A DNA stretch of 64,000 nt from an uncultured Christensenella sp. (GTDB lineage Bacteria; Bacillota; Clostridia; Christensenellales; CAG-917): contig CAJTYG010000006.1 of assembly GCA_910584155.1 (NCBI GenBank), positions 1 to 64,000 on the forward strand, written 5' to 3'. Positions 42,822 to 52,035 of this stretch are shown one piece after another. The first letter of the stretch is position 1. Every line of letters begins with the position of its first letter. The position numbers and the translations under genes were made by a program. The notes under the pieces were generated by a model, which did no database searches, was not told where the DNA came from, and saw only the letters and a list, made by a program, of their open reading frames with translations.

Positions 42822-43895
42822 TCAGTCTGTCAAAATGCTGTTTTCGTTTTCAAAATCAAACAGCATAACCTTTTCTATTTTGGGCAGAGTGCAAACCCTG
42901 CTTTTTTTGACGGCGCTTTCAACGCAAATGCCCGATACGGTATGCAAAATATATCTACCGTCCTCAAACACCGCATAGGCTACATCTTCTAAACGCTCGC
43001 CGTCATCTGCAAAATCGCAGGCGTGCCAGCCAACGTATATCTGCTTATTTTCATAGCCGTAGGCTATTTTACCGATAAACGCACTGCCGTCAAGCCTATA
43101 TTCGTCGGACGGCTTGTTTGGAGTTTTCACACCGAGCACCACCGTAAGCTTGCCGTTTTCCGCCTCGAGCCGTGCCCTTTCAAAGTAATAATGCCTGTCT
43201 GTCGCCTGCGCCGCCCATATATTTGACGGAGCGTCGTATATGCGTTTTGCGCTGTCAAGCTGTTTAAGCTCGCCGCAGTGCAAAACAGCTATCCTGTCCG
43301 AAATTGACAACGCCTCTTTGAGGCTCTTTGTGGAATATATCACGCTTACGCCCGACTTTGCTATCTCAAGCAAAATGGGCATAACCTCGCCCCAAAGCTC
43401 GTCGGCTTCCTCACGGCTAAGTCCGTCCGTGATGTCGTCAACAAGCAGCGCTCTGTACTTGCGCAGAAACAGCCTGGCTATCGCAAGCCTTTTTATGTCT
43501 ATGAGCGGCATTTTGCGCACCCTCTCATACAGGCACGCAACTATGCCGAGACGCTCGGCGCACTCCTTGACCTTTTTGTCGATATCCGCCTTGTCGTAGC
43601 CTCTTATCATAAGCGGATAGGCAAGATTATAATAAAAGCTGCGGTTTTCAAATACCGCAAGGTCGTCAAAAACCATAACAACGTCATCGGGACGCTTTGC
43701 CACGCTGTTGCCGTCGATGAGCACCTTGCCGTCGCAGTCCGTCACGCCTGCTATCACCTTTAAAAGCGTGGTCTTGCCGCTGCCGTTATCGCCGAGTAAT
43801 GCGACAATTTCGCCGTCGGCAACACACATCTCGGTTGCGCCGAGTATGCGTGCACCGTACAGATATTGCTTTGTGACTCCCTCAAGCTCTATCAT
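42822..43895 (-). CDS. Degenerate ABC-type ATPase with MalK-like C-terminal domain
   Basis: 357 residues in MalK/UgpC layout: ATPase domain 1-230 and a beta-rich C-terminal regulatory (TOBE/MOBE-like) domain 235-357. Walker A GDNGSGKTT (35-43) is intact. Other motifs are altered: the Q-loop Gln is Asp/Phe (VMVFDDL, 74-80), LSGGQ is absent (MPLIDIKRLAIARLF), Walker B reads LLVDDITDGL with Asp for the catalytic Glu, and the H-loop His is missing (IYSTKSLKEAL). No permease or binding-protein gene is adjacent. Probably binds but does not cycle ATP normally; role unknown. Next to ruvC and yfbR. Confidence 0.75.
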   Translation of the reverse strand: MIELEGVTKQYLYGARILGATEMCVADGEIVALLGDNGSGKTTLLKVIAGVTDCDGKVLIDGNSVAKRPDDVVMVFDDLAVFENRSFYYNLAYPLMIRGYDKADIDKKVKECAERLGIVACLYERVRKMPLIDIKRLAIARLFLRKYRALLVDDITDGLSREEADELWGEVMPILLEIAKSGVSVIYSTKSLKEALSISDRIAVLHCGELKQLDSAKRIYDAPSNIWAAQATDRHYYFERARLEAENGKLTVVLGVKTPNKPSDEYRLDGSAFIGKIAYGYENKQIYVGWHACDFADDGERLEDVAYAVFEDGRYILHTVSGICVESAVKKSRVCTLPKIEKVMLFDFENENSILTD

Positions 43896-44473
43896 CAGAG
43901 TATATCGAGCGACGAGTTGAACCCGTCCATAAAATTGTCAAGGAAGTATCCAAGCTCGGGATAGTCCACCCTTGTCTCGTCAAGCACCTTCTGCAAACGC
44001 CCGAAGGCCTTGTCAAATTCACTGTTGCCAAGCAACCTTTCCTCAGCGCACTTGACGTACGCCGACAGTTTGTCGGCTATCTTCATTATTTTGTATTCCT
44101 CGCTGCTCTCGTCGGGCTCTATGTAGTCCTGATAAGTCGTGCGAAGCTCCTCGGGCATAGATTCAAGCAATCTCTCGTTTATCGCCTGCTCTATCTCGCT
44201 GTACGCCCCCTTTATCCCTGCGTTGTAATACTTTACGGGCGTAGGCAGATCGCCGCTGACGACCTCGGCAGTATCGTGATAAAGCGCAAGCGAAGCGATC
44301 TTGTCCACGTTTACGTTGCCGCCGAAAAGCGTATTGCGGATGATGCCGAGCGCCTGCCCGAATATGGCGACCGATGCCGAATGCTGCATAAGGTCCTCTT
44401 TGATGTTTGAGCGCATCAAATTCCACCGCTGAATAAGCTTCATTCTGTTCATAAAAGCGTAAAACGTATACAT
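43895..44473 (-). CDS. yfbR: HD-domain 5'-deoxynucleotidase, YfbR-like
   Basis: 192 residues that follow E. coli YfbR closely: MNRMKLIQRWNLMRSNIKEDLMQHSASVA, FGGNVNVDKIASLALYHDTAEVVSGDLPTPVKYYN and KIMKIADKLSAYVKCAEE. HD metal residues are intact. It dephosphorylates deoxynucleoside 5'-monophosphates. I chose the ATG at 44473 (GAGG upstream); the open frame continues 23 codons further without support. It overlaps the ABC gene by 1 bp. A GTACC-type palindrome (44536-44551) lies in its upstream region. Confidence 0.85.
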   Translation of the reverse strand: MYTFYAFMNRMKLIQRWNLMRSNIKEDLMQHSASVAIFGQALGIIRNTLFGGNVNVDKIASLALYHDTAEVVSGDLPTPVKYYNAGIKGAYSEIEQAINERLLESMPEELRTTYQDYIEPDESSEEYKIMKIADKLSAYVKCAEERLLGNSEFDKAFGRLQKVLDETRVDYPELGYFLDNFMDGFNSSLDIL

Positions 44474-44535
44474 ATCAAACCTCTTTATCGCATATTTGCA
44501 AAGCCTCTTTGCAGCTTTAGTATGCAACAGGCAGT

Positions 44536-44551
44536 GTACCAAAAACGGTAC
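44536..44551 (-). promoter_or_regulatory. Palindrome like the recA operator, upstream of yfbR
   Basis: GTACC-N6-GGTAC with CGGTAC on one side; longer GCAG/CTGC arms extend it. A possible promoter (TTTTTG, 17 nt, TACTAA) overlaps it, the same relation as at recA. It could instead be a hairpin after pgi, but no T-run follows. Confidence 0.4.
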
Positions 44552-44571
44552 GCTGCCCGAATGTCCGCATA

Positions 44572-45963
44572 TCAGATGATATATTTATCGCTCTTTTTGG
44601 GAGCATTTTCAAGCTCTGCCTTTTTCGCCTCGTAGCCGTGTCTGTCAAACATCGCATAGGTTGCGTTTTTGCCTTCCTCGACGCCGGGCTGATTGAACGT
44701 ATCGATGTTGAGCATCTTGCCGCAATATGCGGTTTCAAGCTGGAAGAACATCAACAGTTGACCTATCGTGCGTGCGTTCACTTCGTCAAGCAGAATGGTT
44801 CTGTTCATATGCTTCGAGCGTGTAAGCGCATATTCCGTCGCCTTGCGCTCGGTGTTGATAAGCTCGCTCATCGTATGTCCGCAAAGGAAGTTTACATCCG
44901 CAAATTGCTCCGCACCGTCGGCTATAACAACGTCCTTTCTGAATTTTTCGACGCCGATGATGGTGATGACCTTGTCAAACGGACCTTCCGTATACAGTTG
45001 CACCTGCGAGTGCTGATCTGTCACGCCAAGCGCCTTGACGGGGGTTTGTCCGACGTGCACGGTCTTGCCGTCAAAATCGACAGCCTTGCCGAGGCTTTCG
45101 CCCCAAAGCTGACAGTACCAGTCCGCCATAAGCTTGAGCGAATCCGCATAAGGCATCATAACGGATATGTTCTTGCCCTTTTGCGACATCGCTATGTACT
45201 GCAAGACTGCAGCCATAAGCGCAGGGTTTTTGTATGGATCGGAGCCGTTGCACTTTTTGTCCATCTCGCTTGCGCCTATCAGAAGTCCGATTATATCTAT
45301 GCCGAGCACTGCCGCAGGCAGCAGTCCTACGGGACAAAGCTCGCTGAAACGTCCGCCAACTCCGTCGGGAATGAAATACGTCTTAAAGCCCTCTTCCTTT
45401 GCAAGCTTTATAAGGTTACCCTTGCTCTCGGACGTAGTTGCAATGATGTGCTTTGCCCAGTCCTTGCCGCATTTTTTCTTCAAAATGTCCGTAATGATGA
45501 GATATTGGCTCATCGTTTCGGAGGTTGCGCCGCTCTTTGTAACTACGTTGAACATAGTTTCGGCGGGATCTATCACATCGAGCAAAGCCGCCATTCTTTC
45601 GGGGTCGACGTTATCTTCTACATAAAATCTGACGCCTCGCTTGTCCTCGTCAAGCTCGTTGTATCTGAGATGGCATAGCGCATTGAACACCGCCATAGGA
45701 CCGAGTGCGCTTCCGCCTATGCCGAGCACGACAAAGTTTTTAAACTTTGCACGCACTTCCGCCGCCGTAACGATGATGTCACGCACGATTTCCTCTTGAT
45801 TGTACGGAAGCTCCGACCAACCCATCCAGCCCGTGCCTCTGTTTTTCTCAAAATAGGTGTAGGCGTCCTCCGCTTTTGCCTGAACGGCGGATATCTCTTT
45901 TTCGGAAATACCCTCGTCGCCGATGTAAGCGTCCATCATATTGTTGAAATCAAATTTGATCAT
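44572..45963 (-). CDS. pgi: Glucose-6-phosphate isomerase
   Basis: Interconverts glucose-6-P and fructose-6-P. VLGIGGSALGP near residue 80, VVTKSGATSETM, PDGVGGRFSELCPVGLLPAA, and GVTDQHSQVQLYTEGP with the catalytic region. 463 residues, the shorter Bacillota form. Its ATG overlaps the upstream TIM-barrel gene by 4 bp. Confidence 0.96.
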   Translation of the reverse strand: MIKFDFNNMMDAYIGDEGISEKEISAVQAKAEDAYTYFEKNRGTGWMGWSELPYNQEEIVRDIIVTAAEVRAKFKNFVVLGIGGSALGPMAVFNALCHLRYNELDEDKRGVRFYVEDNVDPERMAALLDVIDPAETMFNVVTKSGATSETMSQYLIITDILKKKCGKDWAKHIIATTSESKGNLIKLAKEEGFKTYFIPDGVGGRFSELCPVGLLPAAVLGIDIIGLLIGASEMDKKCNGSDPYKNPALMAAVLQYIAMSQKGKNISVMMPYADSLKLMADWYCQLWGESLGKAVDFDGKTVHVGQTPVKALGVTDQHSQVQLYTEGPFDKVITIIGVEKFRKDVVIADGAEQFADVNFLCGHTMSELINTERKATEYALTRSKHMNRTILLDEVNARTIGQLLMFFQLETAYCGKMLNIDTFNQPGVEEGKNATYAMFDRHGYEAKKAELENAPKKSDKYII

Positions 45964-46748
45964 TTTGCTCCTCCGATAAGGTTTTTTAGATATTTGACCG
46001 ACTGCGCCACTTCATCGTAGCCGCCGTAATTTTTTGCATATTGCTCTATCATAAGAGGTCCGTCATATCCGTAATCTTTAAGCCTCTCAATCAGCTCTTC
46101 AAACGGAAATACGCCCTGCCCGACCATTGCGATATTGCCGTCCTCTGCAACGTCGCTGACGTGCACGTTTTTTAAGGTATCGCCCATAACGTCAAGATAT
46201 TCACGCCAATCGTAGCCGGACTGCCTTGCCTGCTTTATATCCAGAACACAGCCGCAATTTGGCGAATATTCTTTCATATCCGCATAAAACTGCGGAGCGT
46301 TGAACGTCGCCCAATGTACGTTTTCAAGACACAGCGTTATGCCGTACTCGCTTGCTATTTCGCCAAGCTCACGCATACGCCTGCCCACCCATACGGGATC
46401 GAAATACGAGCCTTTTTTAAGCCTCGAAAGCCCGTGAAAGGTATACACCCTTGCGCCGAGCTGCCTGCCGACCGCAAGCACACGTCTGAAGGTAGCTTCC
46501 GCATCGCAGACGGTGCGTGGCGCAAGATTGAACAACTGCGGCTCGAATTGTGTATTGAGCGAGTGGACGGAATATACGTCAAGCGTGCCCTTTCTTTGTA
46601 TAAGCAGCTCGCCGAAAGAGGGCTCGTATTCGCTTTGAGTTGTCAAAAACACCTCGCAGGTCTGCCCTCCGCAACGTTGAATGACCGAGAACGTATCCTC
46701 GGTCAATTCTTTCAAAAAAAACGTAGCTGTCGATATGCCGACAAGCAT
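45960..46748 (-). CDS. Sugar phosphate isomerase/epimerase-like TIM-barrel protein
   Basis: 262 residues of the AP-endonuclease-2 (xylose isomerase-like) family. Likely metal ligands: Glu in LCLENVHW, Asp in GCVLDIKQAR, His in KNVHVSDVA, and Glu in LMIEQY. Start at 46748 is fixed by GAGGAG just inside the end of hpf; the open frame extends nine codons further without support. Lies between hpf and pgi with overlaps, suggesting a sugar-related role. Substrate unknown. Confidence 0.82.
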   Translation of the reverse strand: MLVGISTATFFLKELTEDTFSVIQRCGGQTCEVFLTTQSEYEPSFGELLIQRKGTLDVYSVHSLNTQFEPQLFNLAPRTVCDAEATFRRVLAVGRQLGARVYTFHGLSRLKKGSYFDPVWVGRRMRELGEIASEYGITLCLENVHWATFNAPQFYADMKEYSPNCGCVLDIKQARQSGYDWREYLDVMGDTLKNVHVSDVAEDGNIAMVGQGVFPFEELIERLKDYGYDGPLMIEQYAKNYGGYDEVAQSVKYLKNLIGGAK

Positions 46749-46749
46749 A

Positions 46750-47082
46750 TTACTCCTCGCCGTCCTCATACACATTCGGAGCGCCCTTTTTATCCTTGCC
46801 CCAAATGTCCTTTTGCTTTCTCATCTGTCCGAGAAGCCTCGGAATGACCGTATCCACGTTGTCAAACGGAGAATCCGAAACAGCTTCCGCACGGTAGGTC
46901 TGTCCACGTGTGACGACCACAAGGTCGGTCGTATAAACCTCGTTTTCCAAAGTGACGGTAAACTTCACTTGAGCATCGTCGTCACCCGACAAGCGCCTTG
47001 CAAGCTTAGCGCACTTCTTTTCCGTGACGGATTTCAGCGAATCGCTTGGGCTGTAGTTTTTGCCGTAAATTTCAAGTTTCAT
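46750..47082 (-). CDS. hpf: Short HPF/YfiA-type ribosome hibernation factor
   Basis: 110 residues with the S30AE domain: MKLEIYGKNYSPSDSLKSVTEKKCAKL, VKFTVTLENEVYTTDLVV and AVSDSPFDNVDTVIPRLLGQMRKQK. The C-terminal dimerisation domain of the long HPF normal for Bacillota is missing; the protein ends in a short charged tail. By analogy it should bind the 30S A/P sites but may not make 100S dimers itself. GAGGAGG precedes the start. Confidence 0.88.
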   Translation of the reverse strand: MKLEIYGKNYSPSDSLKSVTEKKCAKLARRLSGDDDAQVKFTVTLENEVYTTDLVVVTRGQTYRAEAVSDSPFDNVDTVIPRLLGQMRKQKDIWGKDKKGAPNVYEDGEE

Positions 47083-47114
47083 AGCAAGCCTCCTCGTTGT
47101 TTTTTGTTTATTAT

Positions 47115-47143
47115 ATTATAACAAATATCTTTTATATATTCAA
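47115..47143 (-). promoter_or_regulatory. Predicted sigma-A promoter of hpf
   Basis: Minus strand: TTGAAT (47143-47138), 17 nt, TATAAT (47120-47115), directly after the clpC terminator. Confidence 0.7.
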
Positions 47144-47156
47144 TAAGAAAACAAAA

Positions 47157-47185
47157 AAACCGTGAATTTTTTTATTTCACGGTTT
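47157..47185 (-). terminator. Rho-independent terminator of clpC
   Basis: AAACCGTGAA/TTCACGGTTT stem with a 9-nt A-rich loop on the minus strand, followed by TTTTTGTTTTC. Confidence 0.88.
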
Positions 47186-47220
47186 ATCCTTTCATTTTGG
47201 CATTTAAACCCTGTTTTGCG

Positions 47221-49740
47221 TTAAATTTTGCTGAATACAAGCGTGTTATCCACACAATCTACTCTCACCCTGTCGCCGTCGCCATATTCGCCTGCGATGA
47301 GCATTTCGCTCAGCTTATCTTCAACAAGCCTCTGTATCGTGCGGCGCAGAGGTCTTGCTCCGTACTGTGCGTCATAGCCCTCGTTTACGATATATGCCTT
47401 TGCGTCAGCGGTTATTTCCAAAATCACGCCACGCTCGTCAAGACGATCGATAAGCGCCTTGAACATAAGATTTGCAATGCGTACAAGCGCTTCCTTGGCA
47501 AGCTTTTCAAACACGATTATCTCGTCTATTCTATTGATGATTTCGGGCTTCATATAGCTTTTAAGCGCCTGTATATGTTTTTCCCTGTTGCGTTCGGTCT
47601 CGTTTTCAACACTGCTTTCCGCCGCACCGAAGCCGACGTTGCTCTGTGCCTCGGCAGCCTCTTTTGCGCCGATATTGGATGTGAGAATTATCACCGTATT
47701 TTTAAAGCTTACCGTACGCCCGTGGCTGTCTGTAAGCACGCCGTCCTCAAGTATTTGCAGCAGCAGATTGTATATGTCGGAGTGTCCCTTTTCTATCTCG
47801 TCAAACAGCACGACGGAATACGGCTTTCTGCGCACCTTTTCGGTGAGCTGTCCGCCCTCTTCATATCCAACAAGACCGGGAGCCGAGCCGATGAGGCGGG
47901 ATACGTTTTCCTTTTCCATATATTCGGACATATCTATGCGGATAAGCATATCGTCGTCGCCGAACAGCGTGCCCGCAAGCGCCTTTGCAAGCTCCGTCTT
48001 TCCCACACCCGTGGGACCTAAGAATATAAACGAGCCCACAGGACGCTTTGGATCCTTCAGCCCTGCTCTTGCACGCTTGATAGCTCTTGCCACTGCGCAG
48101 CACGCCTCGTCCTGTCCTATCACTCTCGCCTGCAACGCACTCTCGAGGTTTACGAGCTTTTCACTTTCACCGCTCGTCAGCTTGTTTACGGGGATACCCG
48201 TCCAACTGCCCACGATATCGGCTATATCTTCCTCGTCGACGACAAGATTTGCATTGCTCTTTTTAGCTTCCCATTCAAGCTCCGCCCTTTGCTTTTGCTC
48301 GGCATATTCGTCACGCAACGCCTTGAGCTTGATACACTTGTCAAACTGCTCTCTCTTAGTCGCCTCTTTAAGCTCGAAATCGGCTTGCTTTAGCTTCAAG
48401 TCCAAATCTCTTATTTCCTGCGGCGTTGTAAAACCGTATATCTTCTTTTTTGACGACGCCTCGTCAAGCAGGTCTATCGCCTTGTCGGGCAAGAATCTGT
48501 CGGGCACATATCTGTCCGACAGTATGACCGCCGCCGATATAGCCTCGTCGGTTATCTTCACGCCGTGGTGCTTTTCGTATTTTGTGCGCAAGCCCTGCAA
48601 AATTTCGATAGCCTCGCTTGCGGTCGGTTCTTCCACCAAAACGGGCTGAAAGCGGCGTTCGAGCGCACTGTCCTGTTCAAATTGCTTGCGATATTCCTCA
48701 AGCGTGGTTGCGCCTACGGTTTGCAGCTCGCCCCTTGCGAGCATAGGCTTCAAAATGTTGGCGATGTCAAGTCCGCCGTCGCTTGCGCCCGCTTTCAAAA
48801 TGGTATGTATTTCATCTATAAACAAAATCACGTTACCCTTTTGCTTGATGCCGTCAAGCATACTCTTCAGCCTTTCTTCAAAATCGCCTCTGTATCTCGT
48901 GCCCGCAACCAGCGACGTAAGATCCAACGAAAACAACGTTTTATCCAAAAGCGCATCGGGCACTGCGCCCGTCACAATAGCCTGCGCAAGCCCCTCGATG
49001 ACCGCAGATTTACCTACGCCCGGCTCGCCTATGAGCACGGGATTGTTTTTTGTGCAGCGACACAGCACCTGTATCACCCTTTCCGTTTCCTTACCTCTGC
49101 CGATGATGGGATCGAGCTTCCCCTGCCTTGCCTTTTCAGTGAGGTCTACGCCGAATTTGAGCAAATCGAATTCGCCGTCCTTCTTTTCCTCCTTGGGTTG
49201 GCTTTGCGTGGCGTATTGCGGACTGTAGCTTATTCCGTTTAAAACTTCGTTTACGCTTCTGCTTTGATTTCCGTCCGACGGCGTGCAACAGCTCTCTACT
49301 TCGGACACGCATAGTGCGCCGCCGTCTATCCTGCTTGTTATCGCATTGTAGGTGAGCTTTTGCAGTTGTACAGGTTCCACGCCGAAGCTGCGCAGTATGT
49401 CGCAGGCGACCGAGCTTTCGTTTTCAAGCAGGGTGTACAAAAGATGCTCGGGCTCAACGACGCCGAAGCCTATCTTCTGCGCCACGTTTGCCGCCGCCTC
49501 TACGGCAAGACTCGCACGGGGCGACAGTCTCACGTCGGCAGTCGGCGGCGTAGGCTTAAAAAACGTCAGAACTAAGCTCGGGCTTAAGCCGCACTGCTCA
49601 AGCAGCTCATGCGCATCGGTGCCGCCTACGCAGACAAGCCCGTAAAGCAAATGCTCCGTGCAGATGAGCCCTGCCGTCCTTACCGCAAGGTCGCTTGCGG
49701 TTTCCAACACCGCTTTGGTCAAATCGGAATATACTATCAT
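47221..49740 (-). CDS. clpC: ClpC-type AAA+ chaperone/protease ATPase
   Basis: 839 residues: N-terminal repeat domain (1-140), first ATPase (GEPGVGKS near 240), UVR-like middle domain (LKEATKREQFDKCIKLKALRDEY), second ATPase (GPTGVGKT near 570). Unfolds proteins for ClpP; in Bacillota, arginine-phosphorylated proteins are targets. It overlaps the McsA-McsB gene by 4 bp, so kinase and unfoldase are made together. A strong terminator follows. Confidence 0.95.
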   Translation of the reverse strand: MIVYSDLTKAVLETASDLAVRTAGLICTEHLLYGLVCVGGTDAHELLEQCGLSPSLVLTFFKPTPPTADVRLSPRASLAVEAAANVAQKIGFGVVEPEHLLYTLLENESSVACDILRSFGVEPVQLQKLTYNAITSRIDGGALCVSEVESCCTPSDGNQSRSVNEVLNGISYSPQYATQSQPKEEKKDGEFDLLKFGVDLTEKARQGKLDPIIGRGKETERVIQVLCRCTKNNPVLIGEPGVGKSAVIEGLAQAIVTGAVPDALLDKTLFSLDLTSLVAGTRYRGDFEERLKSMLDGIKQKGNVILFIDEIHTILKAGASDGGLDIANILKPMLARGELQTVGATTLEEYRKQFEQDSALERRFQPVLVEEPTASEAIEILQGLRTKYEKHHGVKITDEAISAAVILSDRYVPDRFLPDKAIDLLDEASSKKKIYGFTTPQEIRDLDLKLKQADFELKEATKREQFDKCIKLKALRDEYAEQKQRAELEWEAKKSNANLVVDEEDIADIVGSWTGIPVNKLTSGESEKLVNLESALQARVIGQDEACCAVARAIKRARAGLKDPKRPVGSFIFLGPTGVGKTELAKALAGTLFGDDDMLIRIDMSEYMEKENVSRLIGSAPGLVGYEEGGQLTEKVRRKPYSVVLFDEIEKGHSDIYNLLLQILEDGVLTDSHGRTVSFKNTVIILTSNIGAKEAAEAQSNVGFGAAESSVENETERNREKHIQALKSYMKPEIINRIDEIIVFEKLAKEALVRIANLMFKALIDRLDERGVILEITADAKAYIVNEGYDAQYGARPLRRTIQRLVEDKLSEMLIAGEYGDGDRVRVDCVDNTLVFSKI

Positions 49741-51125
49741 TTATCCTCCGCAAGGATACGTCTGACTATTTGCGCACGGATCTTATCCCGTTCCGCCACG
49801 CCTATATCCTTGTTGCTAATCTCAAGTGATGAGGAGCATTCCTCAATTATCCTGTTAAGCACGCCCGTGCTTTTTATGGGCAGAATGCCCAAAATAACGC
49901 CCAGCTTCACGTCTACGACAAGCTTCATAAGCTCCTGCGACGTAAGGGTGTATGCATTTGTCAGCACGCCGTAGCTTCTGCCTATGTCGTTGAACATCGC
50001 CGAATTATCCTCGCTCACAAGCCTCTCGAGCGCAACTCTTTCACAGTAACACAGTTTTATCACGGCTTGTTCAATCTGCTTTATCGTATCTGTTTCGCTC
50101 ATTCCGAACGTGCGTGAATTTGAAATCTGATACATATCGTAAGCAAACTCGCTACCCTCGCCGAAATATCCTCGCACGGCAAGCCCGTAAGCCTCTTTTA
50201 TCGTTTTAAGTGCGTCGTTTATAGCCCCCGTACGCCTCAAAGCAGGCAAAAACAGCATTTCGGACGCACGCATGCCCGTGCCGACGTTTGTCGGACAGGC
50301 GGTGAGATAGCCAAACTGTCTGTCATATGCAAGCTCAAACTGCTTTGCAAGCTGTGCGTCATAGCTTTTTAAGCGTTTATAAGCAGTGTTTAAGGCGTGT
50401 CCGTCCACAACGCACTGCTCTCTGATATGGTCCTCCTCAAAAACCATTATAGACATCTGCGGACGGTTGCCCTTTTCTATTATAACTGCGCCGTTTTGAT
50501 TGTTATTTGCAAGCGGCAATGAAATAAAGTGGCGTTCTAACAGCACCTTTTTTTGCATATCGGACAGGCTTGCCATAGTATGTACACCTGCCTCGAACAC
50601 GCCCTTTGCCGCTATCTCGGCGCCCTTTAGCAGCGCTAAGGCACGCACGTCCTTATTGCGCAGCATATGCGGAAATTCAAGTCCGTTGACATTTCTTGCA
50701 AAGCGCAGCCTTGACGACACTACGTTGTCCCTTACAAGGTCGTCCGCACTGCACTCGTCCGCCGTCTTAAAGCCGTCCTTTGTCTTTCCCTGCGCTTTTT
50801 TAAACGGCACTCTCTGTATAAAAATATTTTCGCTGCCCTGCGTGCGCATTATCGCATCGCTTGCAAACGCTCTCATCGTGCGATAGCAGTCGGGACAGCC
50901 AAAGAGCATCGTTTTTTCAAACTGCTCTGCGGTATAGCCGCACACGGGGCACTCTCTGCCCCTGCGTGCAAGACGTCGCTTTGCTTCCTCATGGGGCAAA
51001 ACTCCGCCCTTCACGGCACGGCTGTAGCACGCCTCACAGTAAGCGTACTCGACTGCCTTTCCGTTTTCTACGATGCGCTCTATCCTTTCTGCCGCACCGC
51101 CGCATATATCACACGACCTTTGCAT
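49737..51125 (-). CDS. mcsB: Fused McsA-McsB: zinc-finger activator joined to protein-arginine kinase
   Basis: 462 residues. Residues 1-85 hold two McsA-type zinc fingers: C5-x2-C8 with C30-x2-C33, and C59-x2-C62 with C77-x2-C80. Residues ~125-455 are the McsB kinase, with SSRLRFARN (137-145), EEDHIREQ (230-237), the active-site Cys277 in TACPTNVGTGMR, and RGYFGEGSEF. In B. subtilis these are separate genes after ctsR. The UVR motif of McsA is absent. No ctsR is adjacent: galU ends 7 bp upstream and clpC overlaps downstream. Confidence 0.9.
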   Translation of the reverse strand: MQRSCDICGGAAERIERIVENGKAVEYAYCEACYSRAVKGGVLPHEEAKRRLARRGRECPVCGYTAEQFEKTMLFGCPDCYRTMRAFASDAIMRTQGSENIFIQRVPFKKAQGKTKDGFKTADECSADDLVRDNVVSSRLRFARNVNGLEFPHMLRNKDVRALALLKGAEIAAKGVFEAGVHTMASLSDMQKKVLLERHFISLPLANNNQNGAVIIEKGNRPQMSIMVFEEDHIREQCVVDGHALNTAYKRLKSYDAQLAKQFELAYDRQFGYLTACPTNVGTGMRASEMLFLPALRRTGAINDALKTIKEAYGLAVRGYFGEGSEFAYDMYQISNSRTFGMSETDTIKQIEQAVIKLCYCERVALERLVSEDNSAMFNDIGRSYGVLTNAYTLTSQELMKLVVDVKLGVILGILPIKSTGVLNRIIEECSSSLEISNKDIGVAERDKIRAQIVRRILAEDK

Positions 51126-51132
51126 ATTGATT

Positions 51133-51996
51133 TTAAATCGTCTTTAAATACTGTCTGAATTCGTCCCGCAGGTTTTCGTCTCTCAAGGCAAACTCGACCG
51201 TAGCCTCGAGATAACCCTCTTTGTTGCCTATATCGTATCTGCGCCCCTCAAACTCGTATGCGCACACGCCCTCGCTCTTTGCAAGCAGAGTAATAGCGTC
51301 CGTGAGATATACTTCGCCGTTGTCGGATATAGGCGCCTTATCTATTGCGTCGAATATGCTCGGCGAAAGTATAAATCTACCGAGCGATACGAGCTTGCTC
51401 GGCAAAGCGCCCTTCGGCTTTTCCTCTATGCCCTTCACCTCGGTGAGTCTGTCCGAAATGCTCTCGCCCGTTATCATAACTCCGCAACGGTGCGCAACCT
51501 CGTCTGGCACGCACTGACAGCCGACTATGCTCTTTCCGCCTGCGCTCTCGTATGCGTCTATAAGCTGCTTTGTGACCGGTGCGCCGTCGCCCGTATAGAT
51601 AACGTCGTCGCCAAACAGAACCGCAACAGGCTCGCCCTTTGCAAAGCTTTTGCCTATCCGCACCGCCATTCCGTTGCCGTTCATCACCTTTTGCACCGCA
51701 AACTTTATCTTTGCGCCGTAATCACGGTTGGCAAGCGCAAAGCTTTTGTCGTCCTTTCTGTCCGCAAGCAATGCGTTTAAAGGCTCGTTTGGCTTAAACA
51801 GCTTTTTGATATATTGCTTTTGCGGCGACAGAATTATCAATATTTCTTCAATGCCCGATCTGACAGCCTCGTCGATTATGTGCGACAAAGCAGGTGTGTC
51901 TATGATGGGCAGCAGCTCCTTTGGCAAAACCTTTGTCACAGGCAAAAACCTTGTTCCAAATCCTGCGCAGGGGATAATAGCTTTTTTTACTGACAT
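51133..51996 (-). CDS. galU: UTP-glucose-1-phosphate uridylyltransferase
   Basis: Makes UDP-glucose. Nucleotide-binding PCAGFGTRFLPVTKVLPKELLPI at the N-terminus, GNGMAVRIGKSF, VLFGDDVIY, and VKGIEEKPKGALPS. 287 residues. I chose the ATG at 51996, with GGAAGGA just before it; the upstream in-frame ATG lies within that site. Runs into the McsA-McsB gene with a 7-bp gap, an unusual pairing of envelope sugar and stress genes. Confidence 0.95.
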   Translation of the reverse strand: MSVKKAIIPCAGFGTRFLPVTKVLPKELLPIIDTPALSHIIDEAVRSGIEEILIILSPQKQYIKKLFKPNEPLNALLADRKDDKSFALANRDYGAKIKFAVQKVMNGNGMAVRIGKSFAKGEPVAVLFGDDVIYTGDGAPVTKQLIDAYESAGGKSIVGCQCVPDEVAHRCGVMITGESISDRLTEVKGIEEKPKGALPSKLVSLGRFILSPSIFDAIDKAPISDNGEVYLTDAITLLAKSEGVCAYEFEGRRYDIGNKEGYLEATVEFALRDENLRDEFRQYLKTI

Positions 51997-52035
51997 TATT
52001 CCTTCCCTCATTATTTACAGCCGTACAGCGAAAAC

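Noticed and set aside
44638..45678. 346-codon plus-strand open frame
   Set aside because: Antisense to pgi; composition (Cys/His/Arg-rich) is that of a shadow frame.
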